Assembly: GCA_034401795.1 (NCBI GenBank)
Contig: CM067370.1
Location: 106,539,387 to 106,603,386 of the forward strand
DNA length: 64,000 bases
Direction: 5' to 3'
DNA from: Chaetoderma sp. LZ-2023a
Taxonomy: Eukaryota; Mollusca; Caudofoveata; Chaetodermatida; Chaetodermatidae
How positions within the stretch are numbered: position 1 is the first letter of the stretch; each line of letters begins with the position of its first letter. Under the pieces are notes generated by a model. It worked only from the letters and a program-made list of their open reading frames with translations. It did no database searches and was not told the origin of the DNA. A program made the translations under genes and the position numbers. Below are positions 20,545 to 29,863 of this stretch, in pieces.

Positions 20545-20908
20545 TAATATACCTTTCCAATGTGTCCATCCATCATATGACGTCATAATTAACTATGTGG
20601 TGTGTTGGATGACATCATCATGACATAGATAAGTACATCACGAATGTATCTAGAGACGGACTATGCGTTGTTGTACGAATTGTATGTCTACTATTCCATA
20701 AATAGTCTGTTGAACATTTCGAAACTAATTTTACTGGGCTCTGTTGCTGCCATGCAAAATAAACACCAGCTTACCTGTATGGTTGTCGGGAAATTGACAG
20801 TTAGGGTATTCGGGGATCGACAAATCCTACACAGCAAAGTGTGTGGAGAGGGGTGGGGGGAGTTTAGCTAGAGGTGGGCAGGCATAGCTAAAATTGGAAA
20901 GGTCCATT
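20545..20908 (-). repeat. MITE family D copy 1
   Basis: Ends ATACCTTTCCA and TGGAAAGGTCCATT form the terminal inverted repeat. The interior matches the copies at 48897-49259 and 60878-61085 in reverse orientation (CGTTGTTGTACGAATTGT, TTAGCTAGAGGTGGGCAGGC). A decayed H1 hairpin lies in the middle. No coding capacity. Confidence 0.75.
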
Positions 20909-20993
20909 GTAAGACTATATTTGATATCTGACCTCTAAGTGCAATAATGTCTCTCATGTGACAGATTAAAAGTCATTATTTGCATTGCGAGCT

Positions 20994-21769
20994 CTAGTAA
21001 CCAGGGATATTTGCGCCTCTGAGTGTAGCCATAGGTGTTTTGATATAGCGGCAATAACTATCAGACGACCATGTACCAAGAACCTTAATTAAGTGATCTT
21101 GAATGTTAGCTGATGCAGCGCTAGTCGCTGCACTGATACAGAAAGAATGCCCATTATAAAGGTCCGCATCGATACCCAAACACTGTAATATATTCTTGAA
21201 CATCCCAATAAACTCAGCTCTTGATAGTGCTTGGCCAGTGCGATTAACAAATAACGGGCTCAGACTGGAAGGTTTATGCTGTTGACGCATCCTAACATAC
21301 TTACAACAAATGCTATATGGACAAATAACGTCATTTGATTTGAACAACCTGATAGTCACACCTTCCCTAAAGGGATCCGTTTTTTAACTTTTTAAGGGTT
21401 AACAGCGCAGATTCGTCTAACACGACCAAATCCTGAAAGCATAGATTTTCCGATGGATGGAATACTGCTCACTGTAAATTCTCCACATCTCAAAAAGCCA
21501 AAAAAGGCCACTACACAGTTTCCATGAGCAGATCTATGCCTCTATTGAAAACGTTGTTACGTAACTATAGACATACCCTGTTCAAGATACCGAAAGTGAC
21601 AGGATGTCTCGGCATATTCTGTTTGACTTGCACCTGTTTTGACCCCTTTTAGAATAGTTGACAACCGTTGCAGTTGTGAAGTGTCCTCCGGATAGTGAAT
21701 ATTACTTTGGAGAGCTAGAAAACGGATGCCGCATATGTAAATTTTAATCGTTGAATAACTGGTAGGCAT
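20994..21769 (-). pseudogene. Ngaro-like tyrosine recombinase, broken
   Basis: The N-terminal core-binding piece (21557-21769) has STIKIYICGIRFLALQ. The C-terminal catalytic piece (20994-21359) carries NGHSFCISAATSAASANIQD and VLGTWSSDSYCRYIKTP. The nucleophile Tyr (YCRYI) and catalytic His are present, but the Arg expected in H-x-x-R is Cys (HSFC). The two pieces are in different frames, so the protein is dead. Confidence 0.8.
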
Positions 21770-21779
21770 ACCTTGTTCT

Positions 21780-22340
21780 CGAGGCCACAGCTGCTTCCCA
21801 TAAACTGTCTATGATGGGTTGGAGCTCCACACAGCATCCTCTGGTGGCGGCACTCTGCACAGTGTTCTCTGAGCTAGTGGGGCGATCTGGAAAAATTTCT
21901 TGAGCTGCAATCGAGAAAGACAATCAGCAATTACATTTTTTCGTCTTGCTATATGCTTTGACATGACAGTGAAATTCTGTAGAGCCGTGGGTCAAGGTAA
22001 GTCTTCTTACCAGTGGCATTATGTGTGCAGACCTAGACCTCCCTCTTTGAAGAATAGCAACAGTAGCCATATTATCGCACAAATAGTATCCTCTGCTGCC
22101 TCCATAGGTGTCCCCACAGTATAGCGGTGACAACTATGCGGTAGAGTTCTCGAAAAGGTATTGAAATTTCATCAGCCTGGCCTATGCTATTCTTCAGTGA
22201 GGTTGACCATGGTTTTGCAAACCAGTGCCCCTGGAAATACCTACCAAATCTGATACTTGCAGAAACATCAGTACAATTTCATATCCTCAGTTGTGACAAT
22301 TATTGGATTGTAAAAGACAGATACGCCATTCCAGTTTGAC
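21780..22340 (-). pseudogene. Ngaro-like RNase H region, decayed
   Basis: One clear segment, YYLCDNMATVAILQRGRSRS (21924-22133 frame), matches the Asp-containing third RNase H motif of Ngaro/DIRS elements. The following ADCLSRLQ is read in another frame near 21900. The rest is degenerate. Confidence 0.65.
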
Positions 22341-22445
22341 AAGAAATATAACCACATATGAATATCTTCCCTACATTGGTTGGTTATTCTAACATAGTAA
22401 TGCCACGGTCTTACAATTGTGGAGATAGCAATAAGGTGAGACACA

Positions 22446-23134
22446 TCATCTGCCTGGGATCACCACCCAACTCGCAAAATTTAGATGGCCAAGGAGTTGT
22501 AATATTTCGAGTTGTGTACATGAACTTTTTGATTGCATTTCTGTCAAAAATTGGACAATTCTTTGGATTTTATCCAATGGCAACCTAGCTTCCATTTTAT
22601 CTGAATCTAGTATTATACCTAGGAATTCTATGACAGTAGCCGGGCCACATGTTTTATTGGTCGCCATTGGAATGTTAAGCCTCTTGAAAATGAGATGCAA
22701 TAGCGCCATATTCCTATCTCCACAGTTGTCTGGGCGGTCAAATGTCATGAAGTCATCCAAAAAATGCAACATATGCTGTATACCATAGTTATTTTGTGAT
22801 ATCCAAACGACAGCTTGTGTAAATTTATCGAATATGCTAGCGACAACCAAAGGCAAGTTTCCTGTAGTAATAGTAAGACTGGTGCCATTTGAAACCAGAT
22901 AAATGCCACTGAGAAGGTAGGATCGGTAACAGTTTAAAGGCATCCGAAATATCCGTTTTACACATAGTTGTCCCCTGGCCTAATGGTTGGATTATTTATA
23001 TTGCATTATCAATTTTGACATAGGACAGGGAACAACTGTCTTTTATCAATTAGACTGTTAACACTTGAATTGTCACTGTCATCATGTGCCGAAGACAAAC
23101 TGACGATTAGTCTATGTTTTCCTGAATATTTCCC
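22446..23134 (-). pseudogene. Ngaro-like reverse transcriptase, central part, broken
   Basis: Directly at the left border of element B the minus strand reads GKYSGKHRLIVSLSSAHD (about 23134-23080), a hallmark block of Ngaro RT. The palm continues in 22446-22943 with HMLHFLDDFMTF (catalytic LDDF) and EFLGIILDSDKMEARLPLDK, also typical of Ngaro. A stop near 23015 and frame changes show decay. The N-terminal RT segment ending SPVGVET lies at 30080-30333, across the insertion. Confidence 0.85.
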
Positions 23135-23330
23135 ATTTCACTTCAAGAGTATACTTACCTCCCTAATACTTTTGATATTGCTAAATATTGGCTTTCACTC
23201 AATAAACACTCAGATTTAAAACAGTTAGGTGCCCCTACTGGGCAGGGAGTCAGAGCGTAGTCTGGCGGATGCCAGCCCCACCACCGCGCATGCGCAGACT
23301 AGCACTACCTCTTTGCTAGATTATTGGCAA
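23135..23330. repeat. DIRS B left inverted terminal repeat
   Basis: Reverse complement of 29864-30079 over about 180 bp. Shared text includes GCATGCGCAGACTAGCACT and TGGCTTTCACTCAATAAACA. The outermost 45 bp are also complementary to the left half of the ICR. Confidence 0.9.
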
Positions 23331-24170
23331 AGAGAACACACATGTCTTTTTGAATCATAAGCTTTTCTTACTCTTAAACTGTTAATTGGTGTATATTTTG
23401 GAGTGATAGTATCTGATTTGGATGGCAGGAGGGTACACTTCGCCACAGGAGGACTTAGGACCTTTAAATCAGGTGACTTCTAGTAAAATTAGCGAGTTTT
23501 CTTCCCGGTGTATTGTGTTTCCGGGACTCGCGTTTACCGTGATAAGCGCCTTGGTTAGTTGGTTTATGTCAACTCGGTGCTACATAGGGCTAATTTCTCT
23601 TTCTGTTTATGTCCACAGGTCTGTATGACGCTAGGTGGTGACATCACAGTAGCAGAGAGTTAGTTTTCTCTCCACCATGGTTCCATTTAATACTAACACT
23701 GTTAGGTTATCTAACCAAATGAAAAATTATGTCCAGTGAGTTGGAGGCCTAGTATAAAGGTCTTCTCACTTTGCCCTCTTGATCCAATTCCTTCCCCATG
23801 AGGTGGAGAGAGTTAAGAGGCGTGCAGATGGTGGAGTTCTCCGGTTCGTCACGTTGGATGGTTTGTCTATACAAAGTGTCAGGTATCTAGTTATTGATAA
23901 TGTGGTGATGTTAATTATTGTAAACAAACAAAGGGAGATAATTAACATTTTTGCCAGAAAAGAGTTATCTATATGTATCTGATGGTTGTGTAGTCGACTT
24001 ATCCATTCAGCATACAATTCGTCCTTGCACTTGGATGTTTTGTTGGGATCGAATTTTTCCTGTCACGGGATTAATGACGTCATAATCAGCCTGGCTATGT
24101 ATTTATCAGCAATTCAAGCGCTATGCTGGTTTCTGATGTATATTGATCTTTATGATCGTTTTCCTTCTCT
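23331..24170 (+). other. DIRS B 5' leader
   Basis: Untranslated leader between ITR and gag. It contains an ATG in strong context (CCACCATGG at 23673-23681) that opens a 20-codon frame ending at a TGA, with AGTGAGT donor-like text over the stop. A polypyrimidine/acceptor-like CCTGTTTCAG occurs at about 24227-24236, inside the following ORF. Splicing of a leader onto gag is possible, but joining these two sites directly would not keep the gag frame. Confidence 0.45.
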
Positions 24171-26321
24171 TTGAGTTGGATTGAGTTTCTAAGCTTAACT
24201 AGTTGCTCATACTCCTTGTCCTTTGCCCTGTTTCAGGGACCGGGTTGCGCGTCCTGTGGACGTTTTCTTCATGAAAAGTTCTGGCCTCATCTGTGCTATC
24301 AATGTAGCCCTTGTGGTCCCTTGGTTAATTGTGACATATGTAAGCACTGGGGGGGCGAGTTAATGTCCGAATTCTTGTGCTGCTTACAGGCGACGGACAA
24401 GGTGGTAGAGGAGGAGAAGAAGATGAAGCGGAAACGAGAGGTTGTAAGTAGGAAGGGTAAGGGGAAGGTCTCGTCCGCGGTGGATATGGAGGCCTTCCGG
24501 ACCGAGATGTTGGGAGAGATGAAGAGGACAATAAAGGATTTGGTTCCAGGGTTGCTTCGTGGCATGCTTCCTGGACCAAATCCTTTACTGTCCTCATCAT
24601 CGGCTTCGGAGCAGGTAATCCCCGCCTCTGGATCGATTTTCCTTAGACCGCTTCCGTTGTTCGACGATTCAGAGGTGGCCCCATTAGAGGGGGCGTTCCA
24701 CGACCCTGGCAGCAGGCTTATTGCCGCGCCGATAGGGGACCGTGGACGGTTGTCGCTGGAACCCGCGGGCTGCTTATCAGTCCAGGGGTATCCGCACGCC
24801 GCGGTGGCCAGTACCTCCTATGGCACCGTTCCTGGTCAGCCCGGGTTAGCTCTCTTTGCTGACCCGGGGTCTAATCTTTCTGACCAGGGTGATGAGGATT
24901 ACCTGCTAGGGTCGCCGTCTGACGACGTGGACATGGATGAAGACGTTTGTGCACCCCTCGCGGGGAATACAGGCGGCTTATTCCACGGTTTTACTCTCCC
25001 TGGAGTAGAGTCCGCGGCTCAGGTGGTGGCCCAGGGCGCTGCTGATGGCCAGAGGTACCGCATACCTCGGCTTGCCGAGGGTGTTGCTGGTGCTGGCCGG
25101 GCCCGTGGTGGGGCTATATATACCCCGCGCTCTGCCACGGTGCCTGCTCCTGGTCAAACCAGTGATATTCTCATGCCGGTGCTGTCAGGCCCGCATGTTT
25201 TCCCTGGCTTGCCAGGTGTATCAGCGTACCCGCCGTCAAGCTCTACTGCTTGCGCTCAGGAGGAAGACGAAGGACCCCGTCTTGTAGAGCGCTCGCAGTT
25301 AGCCACGGAGGAGGATTGGTATGACGCTTGCCAGTGGTTGGTGAGCGTTAGGCCTGATCTGCCCGTGGAGCAGTCGGCTAGCCAGCGTGTTCACACGCCG
25401 TGGTTAGCTGGGAAACCGACTGCTAACGCTATGCCTTCTCTGCCGCTGGCGGAGCATGTCGTTGACATGTTCAAGGCGGCGGAGACGTCCATTAACTCGA
25501 GTGGACGTCTCGCGAAGGCCCCTCGCGAGGTGGCCAGGCGTTGTCGCATCGTGCCCCTGGATTACCAGCGGTACGGTGTGGTACCCAAGCCCAGCGTGGA
25601 TGACCGCGCGGCTTTGGGTGAGGATGCGCGGCCAGGCTCCCGTTCTGACACGGGGGTCTTGTGCTCGAACGCGTTGCGTTCGGCGAATACCGCGTTGCGT
25701 GATGCGGAGGAGAGTGGGAGGGCTTCGATTGCCGCTCTGTCCCACGTCTCCCAGCTGTTACAGGGGGTAGTAACGGCATCCGCATCGCGCCAGCCAAGCC
25801 CGGTCACGGTCCAGCGAGCCATCCAGGATGGTATTAACCTGGCGCTGGACTGTATGACTCGGGCGGTGACCAGGAGTGTCCGGGCAAGACGCACGTTTGC
25901 CCTGGACAATCTGTGCCCGTCTCAGGACCTGTACAATAGGCTACTCCGTACGCCTATGACGGGTCCTGGTCTTTTTGGAGGTGAGGGATGTCACCACCTC
26001 CAGGAGACGGTCACCCTGGTGAATAACCAGAGGGCGCTGCGCGAGCAGTTTGAACTGCTGCGTCGTGCTAACGTTCGCGCCGCGGCCCCTGCGTATCGTC
26101 CCCTGCAGGCTCGAGGTGGTGCTGGCCAAGTCAGAGGCCAGCCACCGTCGCAGCGTCGGCCTCGGCCGCGTGCGATTCGGCCAGCAGCGAGGGGGGGCGC
26201 AGGTTCCTCAGGCGCCGTCAGCCAGGCAGCCGCCCGCGCACCGAGATGCGCGCGGGGCGGGGCGGGGCGCGCGAGGATCTGGGCGTGGTTATCGGTCCTG
26301 ACAGGACGCTTACCGCGGTAA
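24171..26321 (+). CDS. DIRS B gag-like ORF (716 codons, start uncertain)
   Basis: Putative Gag. Near the N-terminus (residues about 26-60) is the same cysteine cluster as in family A, C-x2-C-x12-C-x2-C-x2-C-x5-C-x2-C, here GCASC...HLC-YQC-SPC...NC-DIC. A Lys/Glu-rich helical stretch follows (KVVEEEKKMKRKREVV), then a long Pro/Gly-rich acidic middle. A conserved block has EEDWYDACQWLVSV, corresponding to EAEWVQVLGWM in family A, and GPGLFGGEG. The tail is highly Arg/Gly-rich. The first codon is TTG and the first in-frame ATG lies after the cysteines. Either initiation is not at AUG or an upstream exon is spliced on. Confidence 0.8.
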   Translation: MSWIEFLSLTSCSYSLSFALFQGPGCASCGRFLHEKFWPHLCYQCSPCGPLVNCDICKHWGGELMSEFLCCLQATDKVVEEEKKMKRKREVVSRKGKGKVSSAVDMEAFRTEMLGEMKRTIKDLVPGLLRGMLPGPNPLLSSSSASEQVIPASGSIFLRPLPLFDDSEVAPLEGAFHDPGSRLIAAPIGDRGRLSLEPAGCLSVQGYPHAAVASTSYGTVPGQPGLALFADPGSNLSDQGDEDYLLGSPSDDVDMDEDVCAPLAGNTGGLFHGFTLPGVESAAQVVAQGAADGQRYRIPRLAEGVAGAGRARGGAIYTPRSATVPAPGQTSDILMPVLSGPHVFPGLPGVSAYPPSSSTACAQEEDEGPRLVERSQLATEEDWYDACQWLVSVRPDLPVEQSASQRVHTPWLAGKPTANAMPSLPLAEHVVDMFKAAETSINSSGRLAKAPREVARRCRIVPLDYQRYGVVPKPSVDDRAALGEDARPGSRSDTGVLCSNALRSANTALRDAEESGRASIAALSHVSQLLQGVVTASASRQPSPVTVQRAIQDGINLALDCMTRAVTRSVRARRTFALDNLCPSQDLYNRLLRTPMTGPGLFGGEGCHHLQETVTLVNNQRALREQFELLRRANVRAAAPAYRPLQARGGAGQVRGQPPSQRRPRPRAIRPAARGGAGSSGAVSQAAARAPRCARGGAGRARIWAWLSVLTGRLPR

Positions 26322-26334
26322 GAACCACTCCGGT

Positions 26335-28323
26335 GTGTATGGCAACGGAGACAGTGCCGCTCTTGCATGCCTTGTGTCCACCGCGGTCCCTAGGTGGACC
26401 GGTGGGAGGCCGGCTAGCCGACCACATGCAAGAGTGGGAACGGTTGACTCAGAGCCAGAGCAAAGGTTGTGTATCGAGGAGGAGATAAATTCCCTCGTAC
26501 AAAAAGGAGCTATTCAGCCGGCACAAAGGTGTCCGGGCTTCTATTCAACCCTGTTCTTAGTAACAAAACGCACCGGAGGGTGGAGACCGATTCTCAACCT
26601 CAAGCCGAACAAGTTCATCGAGACGCCCAGTTTCAAGATGGAAACGGTGCGCTCGGTGTTGGCGGGGTTGGAGAGGGGGATGTGGACGGCGTCGATAGAT
26701 TTGAAGGACGCTTATTTCCACATCCCCATCCACGGGAGTTTCTGTCGCTTCCTGAGATTTGCATTCCAGGGCAGACAGTGGGAATTCAGGGTGTTACCCT
26801 TCGGAATTTCCACGGCTCCTCGGGTTTTCACCCGTGTGGTTCTTGCGATCACAGCATACCTCCGCAGGAGAAGCATAGCAGTCCACACGTACATAGACGA
26901 CTGGCTGTTGAAAGCGCACACCCGGGAAAGTTTGTCGGCCAATCTGGAGATTGTTTTGAAAACTCTCACAGACTTAGGCTGGATGATCAATTTCCCAAAA
27001 TCAGAGCTGACTCCATCCCAGAAGTTTGTTTACCTGGGGATGTTCTTCGATCTAGAGACAGGATATGTGTATCCTACTCAGGAGAGAGTTCAGAAACTCA
27101 TCTCGTTAATTCAGTCAGTGTGCGACAGTCGTCATGTCCTGGCACGGGTTTACTTGAGAATGCTGGGGTTGATGGTTTCATTGGAACCAGTCATTCCTCA
27201 GGCCGCCTTACACAGGCGGCCGATCCAGTTATTTCTCATGACACAATGGACCCAGAGTACAGGTTCGCTGGACTCGAATGTGTCAGTGTTGGCGCCTCTC
27301 ATTCACCACCTGCAATGGTGGTTGAATACAGAGAATCTCTTGCCGTGGGTTTTGCTAACCCCTCCCCACCCTCAGGTGACTGTGTATACAGATGCATCGA
27401 TGGAGGGCTGGGGAGCTTGCCTGGAAGAGTACACGATATCAGGGCTTTGGAATCTGGAACAGTCAAAGGAACATATAAATCTACTGGAGCTAAGAGCAGT
27501 AGTCCTGGCCCTGGAACATTTCTTACAGAAAGTTCAGGGCAAGATTGTTCTTATTCGTTCAGACAACTCAACAGTTGTGACTTACATAAACCGCCAGGGC
27601 GGAACGAAGTCGCCCAGTCTCTGTATGATGACATGGAAACTGCTTTGTTGGTGTCTGGATCACCAGATTACCTTGAAAGCAGTTCATATTCCGGGAAGGT
27701 TAAACCTGCTAGCAGACTCATTGAGCCGAAGGATGAGTGTTTTACCCACGGAATGGCAACTAAATCAATGTGTGGCGGATCGTCTGTTCGACCATTGGGG
27801 GAAACCCAACATCGATTTGTTCGCAACGAAGAAGAATGCGAAGATGACGACGTACGTCTCTCCGATTCCGGATCCAAGCGCTTTCGCAACAGATGCGTTA
27901 GCTATCAGCTGGGGGAGAATGTATGCATACGCATTCCCTCCAGCAATCCTGATTCCAAAAATTCTTCAGAAAATCAGACAAGAGGAATGCCAAGTGCTTC
28001 TGATCGCCCCGGATTGGCCAAGCCGATCATGGTATACGGATCTGCTGGACCTTCTGGTCTGCAATCCGGTTCCTCTGCCTCTGATGGCCGATATTATCTT
28101 CCAGGGCAAGGCCCTTCACAACAATCCGTCAAGGTTCAGATTGACTGCGTGGATGTTGTCAAGGAATCTAGAATTAAGGAGGGCTTTTCTGAGCAAGCAG
28201 CCATGTTTATGGCCAAAGCCAGGAGGGGGTCAACCTCCAGAGCATATAATTATAAAATCAACAGATTTGCAGAATGGTGCTCAAAAAGATGTATTGATCC
28301 AATGGATTCATCTATTCAAGTAG
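26335..28323 (+). CDS. DIRS B reverse transcriptase / RNase H / methyltransferase-like ORF
   Basis: RT motifs: FLVTKRTGGWRPILNLKP, SIDLKDAYFHIP, LPFGISTAPRVF, HTYIDDWLLKA (catalytic Asp pair), SELTPSQKFVYLGMFFD. RNase H acidic residues: VYTDASMEGWG (Asp), INLLELRAVVLAL (Glu), RSDNSTVVTYINRQGG (Asp), LADSLSRR (Asp). All four are intact. The C-terminal part, with VLLIAPDWPSRSWYTDLL, sits where DIRS elements encode a Dam-like methyltransferase. Oddities: the N-terminal block VGGRLADHMQEWERLT is in another frame, and about 45 residues present in family A before the IEEEI/IRSEI helix are missing (break near 26455-26466). The conserved LKPLNK reads LKPNK, one codon short. The ORF begins at a GTG. 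Confidence 0.85.
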   Translation: MYGNGDSAALACLVSTAVPRWTGGRPASRPHARVGTVDSEPEQRLCIEEEINSLVQKGAIQPAQRCPGFYSTLFLVTKRTGGWRPILNLKPNKFIETPSFKMETVRSVLAGLERGMWTASIDLKDAYFHIPIHGSFCRFLRFAFQGRQWEFRVLPFGISTAPRVFTRVVLAITAYLRRRSIAVHTYIDDWLLKAHTRESLSANLEIVLKTLTDLGWMINFPKSELTPSQKFVYLGMFFDLETGYVYPTQERVQKLISLIQSVCDSRHVLARVYLRMLGLMVSLEPVIPQAALHRRPIQLFLMTQWTQSTGSLDSNVSVLAPLIHHLQWWLNTENLLPWVLLTPPHPQVTVYTDASMEGWGACLEEYTISGLWNLEQSKEHINLLELRAVVLALEHFLQKVQGKIVLIRSDNSTVVTYINRQGGTKSPSLCMMTWKLLCWCLDHQITLKAVHIPGRLNLLADSLSRRMSVLPTEWQLNQCVADRLFDHWGKPNIDLFATKKNAKMTTYVSPIPDPSAFATDALAISWGRMYAYAFPPAILIPKILQKIRQEECQVLLIAPDWPSRSWYTDLLDLLVCNPVPLPLMADIIFQGKALHNNPSRFRLTAWMLSRNLELRRAFLSKQPCLWPKPGGGQPPEHIIIKSTDLQNGAQKDVLIQWIHLFK

Positions 28324-29162
28324 TAGCTGATTTCCTCTGTCACCTCTATGATGCCTATAGCCTCAAGCCTAACTCTATTGCTGGTTATAAGTCAGCATTA
28401 ATGTCTGTTATTCCTTGCTTGGCTAAGAGGGGAAGTGATGAAGTAAATACATTAAATGTATTAATTAAAGGCATGGGCAATCTAAGACCAAGGAATCCAC
28501 CTGTGATTCCGTCTTGGAGTTTATCGCTAGTGCTTCAAGTACTAGGTGATAAGCCTTTTGAACCACTTAGTTCCATTTCTATGAAACTATTAACACTGAA
28601 GACTGTGTTTTTAATTGCTGCGGCCTCGGCTAGGCGTAGGAGTGAAATTCATGCCTTATCAGCCGAGGATGACCGTTTTGTGGTTTCAGGGGAAGGTCTT
28701 AAGCTGCTACCTAGGATTAATTTCTTGGATAAAAATCAGTCGTTGAAATATCCAGGTCAACCTATTATTTTGCCTGCTTTGACTAGATATGATCCTAATT
28801 CTAAAGCATGGTGTCCCGTCCGGGCGCTGCGCCGGTACAAACAACGTACGGCGGAGTGGCGCACCGACCAGTCAGCGTTATGGTTGTCATATATTGAACC
28901 CCATGGCAGGGCTTCTAAGGACACCATTTCCAGGTGGATTGTGGAATGCATTCAGTTTTGCCATAAATCCGCCACCGGGAAGCAGGTTGACGTGGCCAAG
29001 GCTCACAGTGTCCGCGGCGTAGTAACATCCACGGCCCTATTTAATGGGGTCCCTGTGGATGATATTATGTCGGTGGCTCAGTGGCACTGTGAGTCAAGTT
29101 TTACAGACCATTATCTCCGTGACACCTCTAATCCTCTCGCCTTGTCGGTTTTGAAAAAATAA
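26469..29162 (+). CDS. DIRS B tyrosine recombinase (C-terminal domain of a long overlapping ORF)
   Basis: The open frame is 897 codons, but its first 550 or so overlap the RT/RNase H frame and show no domain of their own. The recombinase proper begins around 28130-28203; an internal ATG lies at 28203. It includes AYNYKINRFAEWCSKR (core-binding part), ASARRRSEIHALS (first catalytic Arg), KDTISRWIVECI, AHSVRGV (His-x-x-Arg), SVAQWHCESSFT (Trp/His) and HYLRD (nucleophile Tyr). All catalytic positions of the family are present, so this enzyme looks intact. In DIRS elements it integrates the circular DNA copy without a target duplication. The overlap arrangement is the same in family A. Confidence 0.88.
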   Translation: MYRGGDKFPRTKRSYSAGTKVSGLLFNPVLSNKTHRRVETDSQPQAEQVHRDAQFQDGNGALGVGGVGEGDVDGVDRFEGRLFPHPHPREFLSLPEICIPGQTVGIQGVTLRNFHGSSGFHPCGSCDHSIPPQEKHSSPHVHRRLAVESAHPGKFVGQSGDCFENSHRLRLDDQFPKIRADSIPEVCLPGDVLRSRDRICVSYSGESSETHLVNSVSVRQSSCPGTGLLENAGVDGFIGTSHSSGRLTQAADPVISHDTMDPEYRFAGLECVSVGASHSPPAMVVEYRESLAVGFANPSPPSGDCVYRCIDGGLGSLPGRVHDIRALESGTVKGTYKSTGAKSSSPGPGTFLTESSGQDCSYSFRQLNSCDLHKPPGRNEVAQSLYDDMETALLVSGSPDYLESSSYSGKVKPASRLIEPKDECFTHGMATKSMCGGSSVRPLGETQHRFVRNEEECEDDDVRLSDSGSKRFRNRCVSYQLGENVCIRIPSSNPDSKNSSENQTRGMPSASDRPGLAKPIMVYGSAGPSGLQSGSSASDGRYYLPGQGPSQQSVKVQIDCVDVVKESRIKEGFSEQAAMFMAKARRGSTSRAYNYKINRFAEWCSKRCIDPMDSSIQVVADFLCHLYDAYSLKPNSIAGYKSALMSVIPCLAKRGSDEVNTLNVLIKGMGNLRPRNPPVIPSWSLSLVLQVLGDKPFEPLSSISMKLLTLKTVFLIAAASARRRSEIHALSAEDDRFVVSGEGLKLLPRINFLDKNQSLKYPGQPIILPALTRYDPNSKAWCPVRALRRYKQRTAEWRTDQSALWLSYIEPHGRASKDTISRWIVECIQFCHKSATGKQVDVAKAHSVRGVVTSTALFNGVPVDDIMSVAQWHCESSFTDHYLRDTSNPLALSVLKK

Positions 29163-29694
29163 CTCGGTTTATATTTTTTGAGGAGGTTTTTCCTCATTAC
29201 TTATATATTTCACAATTAATTTATGGAAACACCCACTTTTTTGGGCCTGCATCAGTCTTTGCCAATGGGAAGATGATGTCAGCAGCCGTTTTCAACAAGG
29301 TCAGTCTTGTTCATGTGTTGTCCGTTGTTGATTGTATTGTCACGATTACCCGTTATTAATATGGTGATGGTTTGTGTATTTGTGTGGTTCATTGTTGAGA
29401 GTTACGAAAATGGAGCTTTTTCGTCTCTGTCCTGTAGTACATGGCACTTGTACGTAGAGAGCGTATAGGACATTGAGGTCAGTCGACTCTTCCTCCCAGG
29501 AAGGAGGGGGGGGAGCGCATATGACATTCGGTCATCTCTCATACATCGGTGGTGTTATCCGATGGTTAGTCAAATCCTGACTGTTTTTTCTTACAGTTTC
29601 AGAAGTTTAAGTGCCTTAAACGCAGAAAAGCGTATAGGGATGAGCTGGTCTTTTGACCTCGCCTCCCTCCCGCCAGATTCACTTTCGAATTCTG
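29163..29694 (+). other. DIRS B 3' untranslated region
   Basis: Non-coding sequence between the recombinase stop and the ICR, including a short G-rich run (GGAGGGGGGGGAG, about 29502). No gene or further repeat recognised. Confidence 0.6.
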
Positions 29695-29794
29695 GCAATA
29701 TCAAAAGTATTAGGGAGGTAAGTATACTCTTGAAGTGAAATAAACGAAATCTAGGATTTCTTTTTTCACGAGAGAGTTGATACTTACCTCCCTA
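29695..29794. repeat. DIRS B internal complementary region (ICR)
   Basis: The left half (to about 29741, GTATACTCTTGAAGTGAAAT) is the reverse complement of the left terminus at 23135-23180. The right half (from TAAACGAAATCTAGGATTTC) is the reverse complement of the right terminus ending at 30079. The switch point at 29739-29742 marks the joined ends of the circular intermediate. Confidence 0.92.
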
Positions 29795-29863
29795 GATACG
29801 GACCCGGCCTCTCCACCCCACAGAGGCTCGGTCTTCAGGCTCTTAATAGTTGCATGTGTGTCA

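Larger units (their letters stand above)
20990..23134 (-). mobile_element. Ngaro-like retrotransposon fossil, 3' part
   Basis: Minus-strand remains of a tyrosine-recombinase retroelement of Ngaro type. From high to low coordinates there are RT, RNase H and recombinase pieces, with stops and frameshifts. Its 5' part (gag and RT start) lies at 30080-31860, on the far side of DIRS element B, which inserted between two codon-level neighbours of the RT. The interruption shows that this fossil is older than element B. Confidence 0.82.

Noticed and set aside
23673..23740. Short ORF with a strong start context and donor-like stop in the DIRS B leader as gag exon 1
   Set aside because: Joining its donor to the acceptor-like site before the Gag cysteines does not keep the Gag frame, so it was not annotated as an exon.
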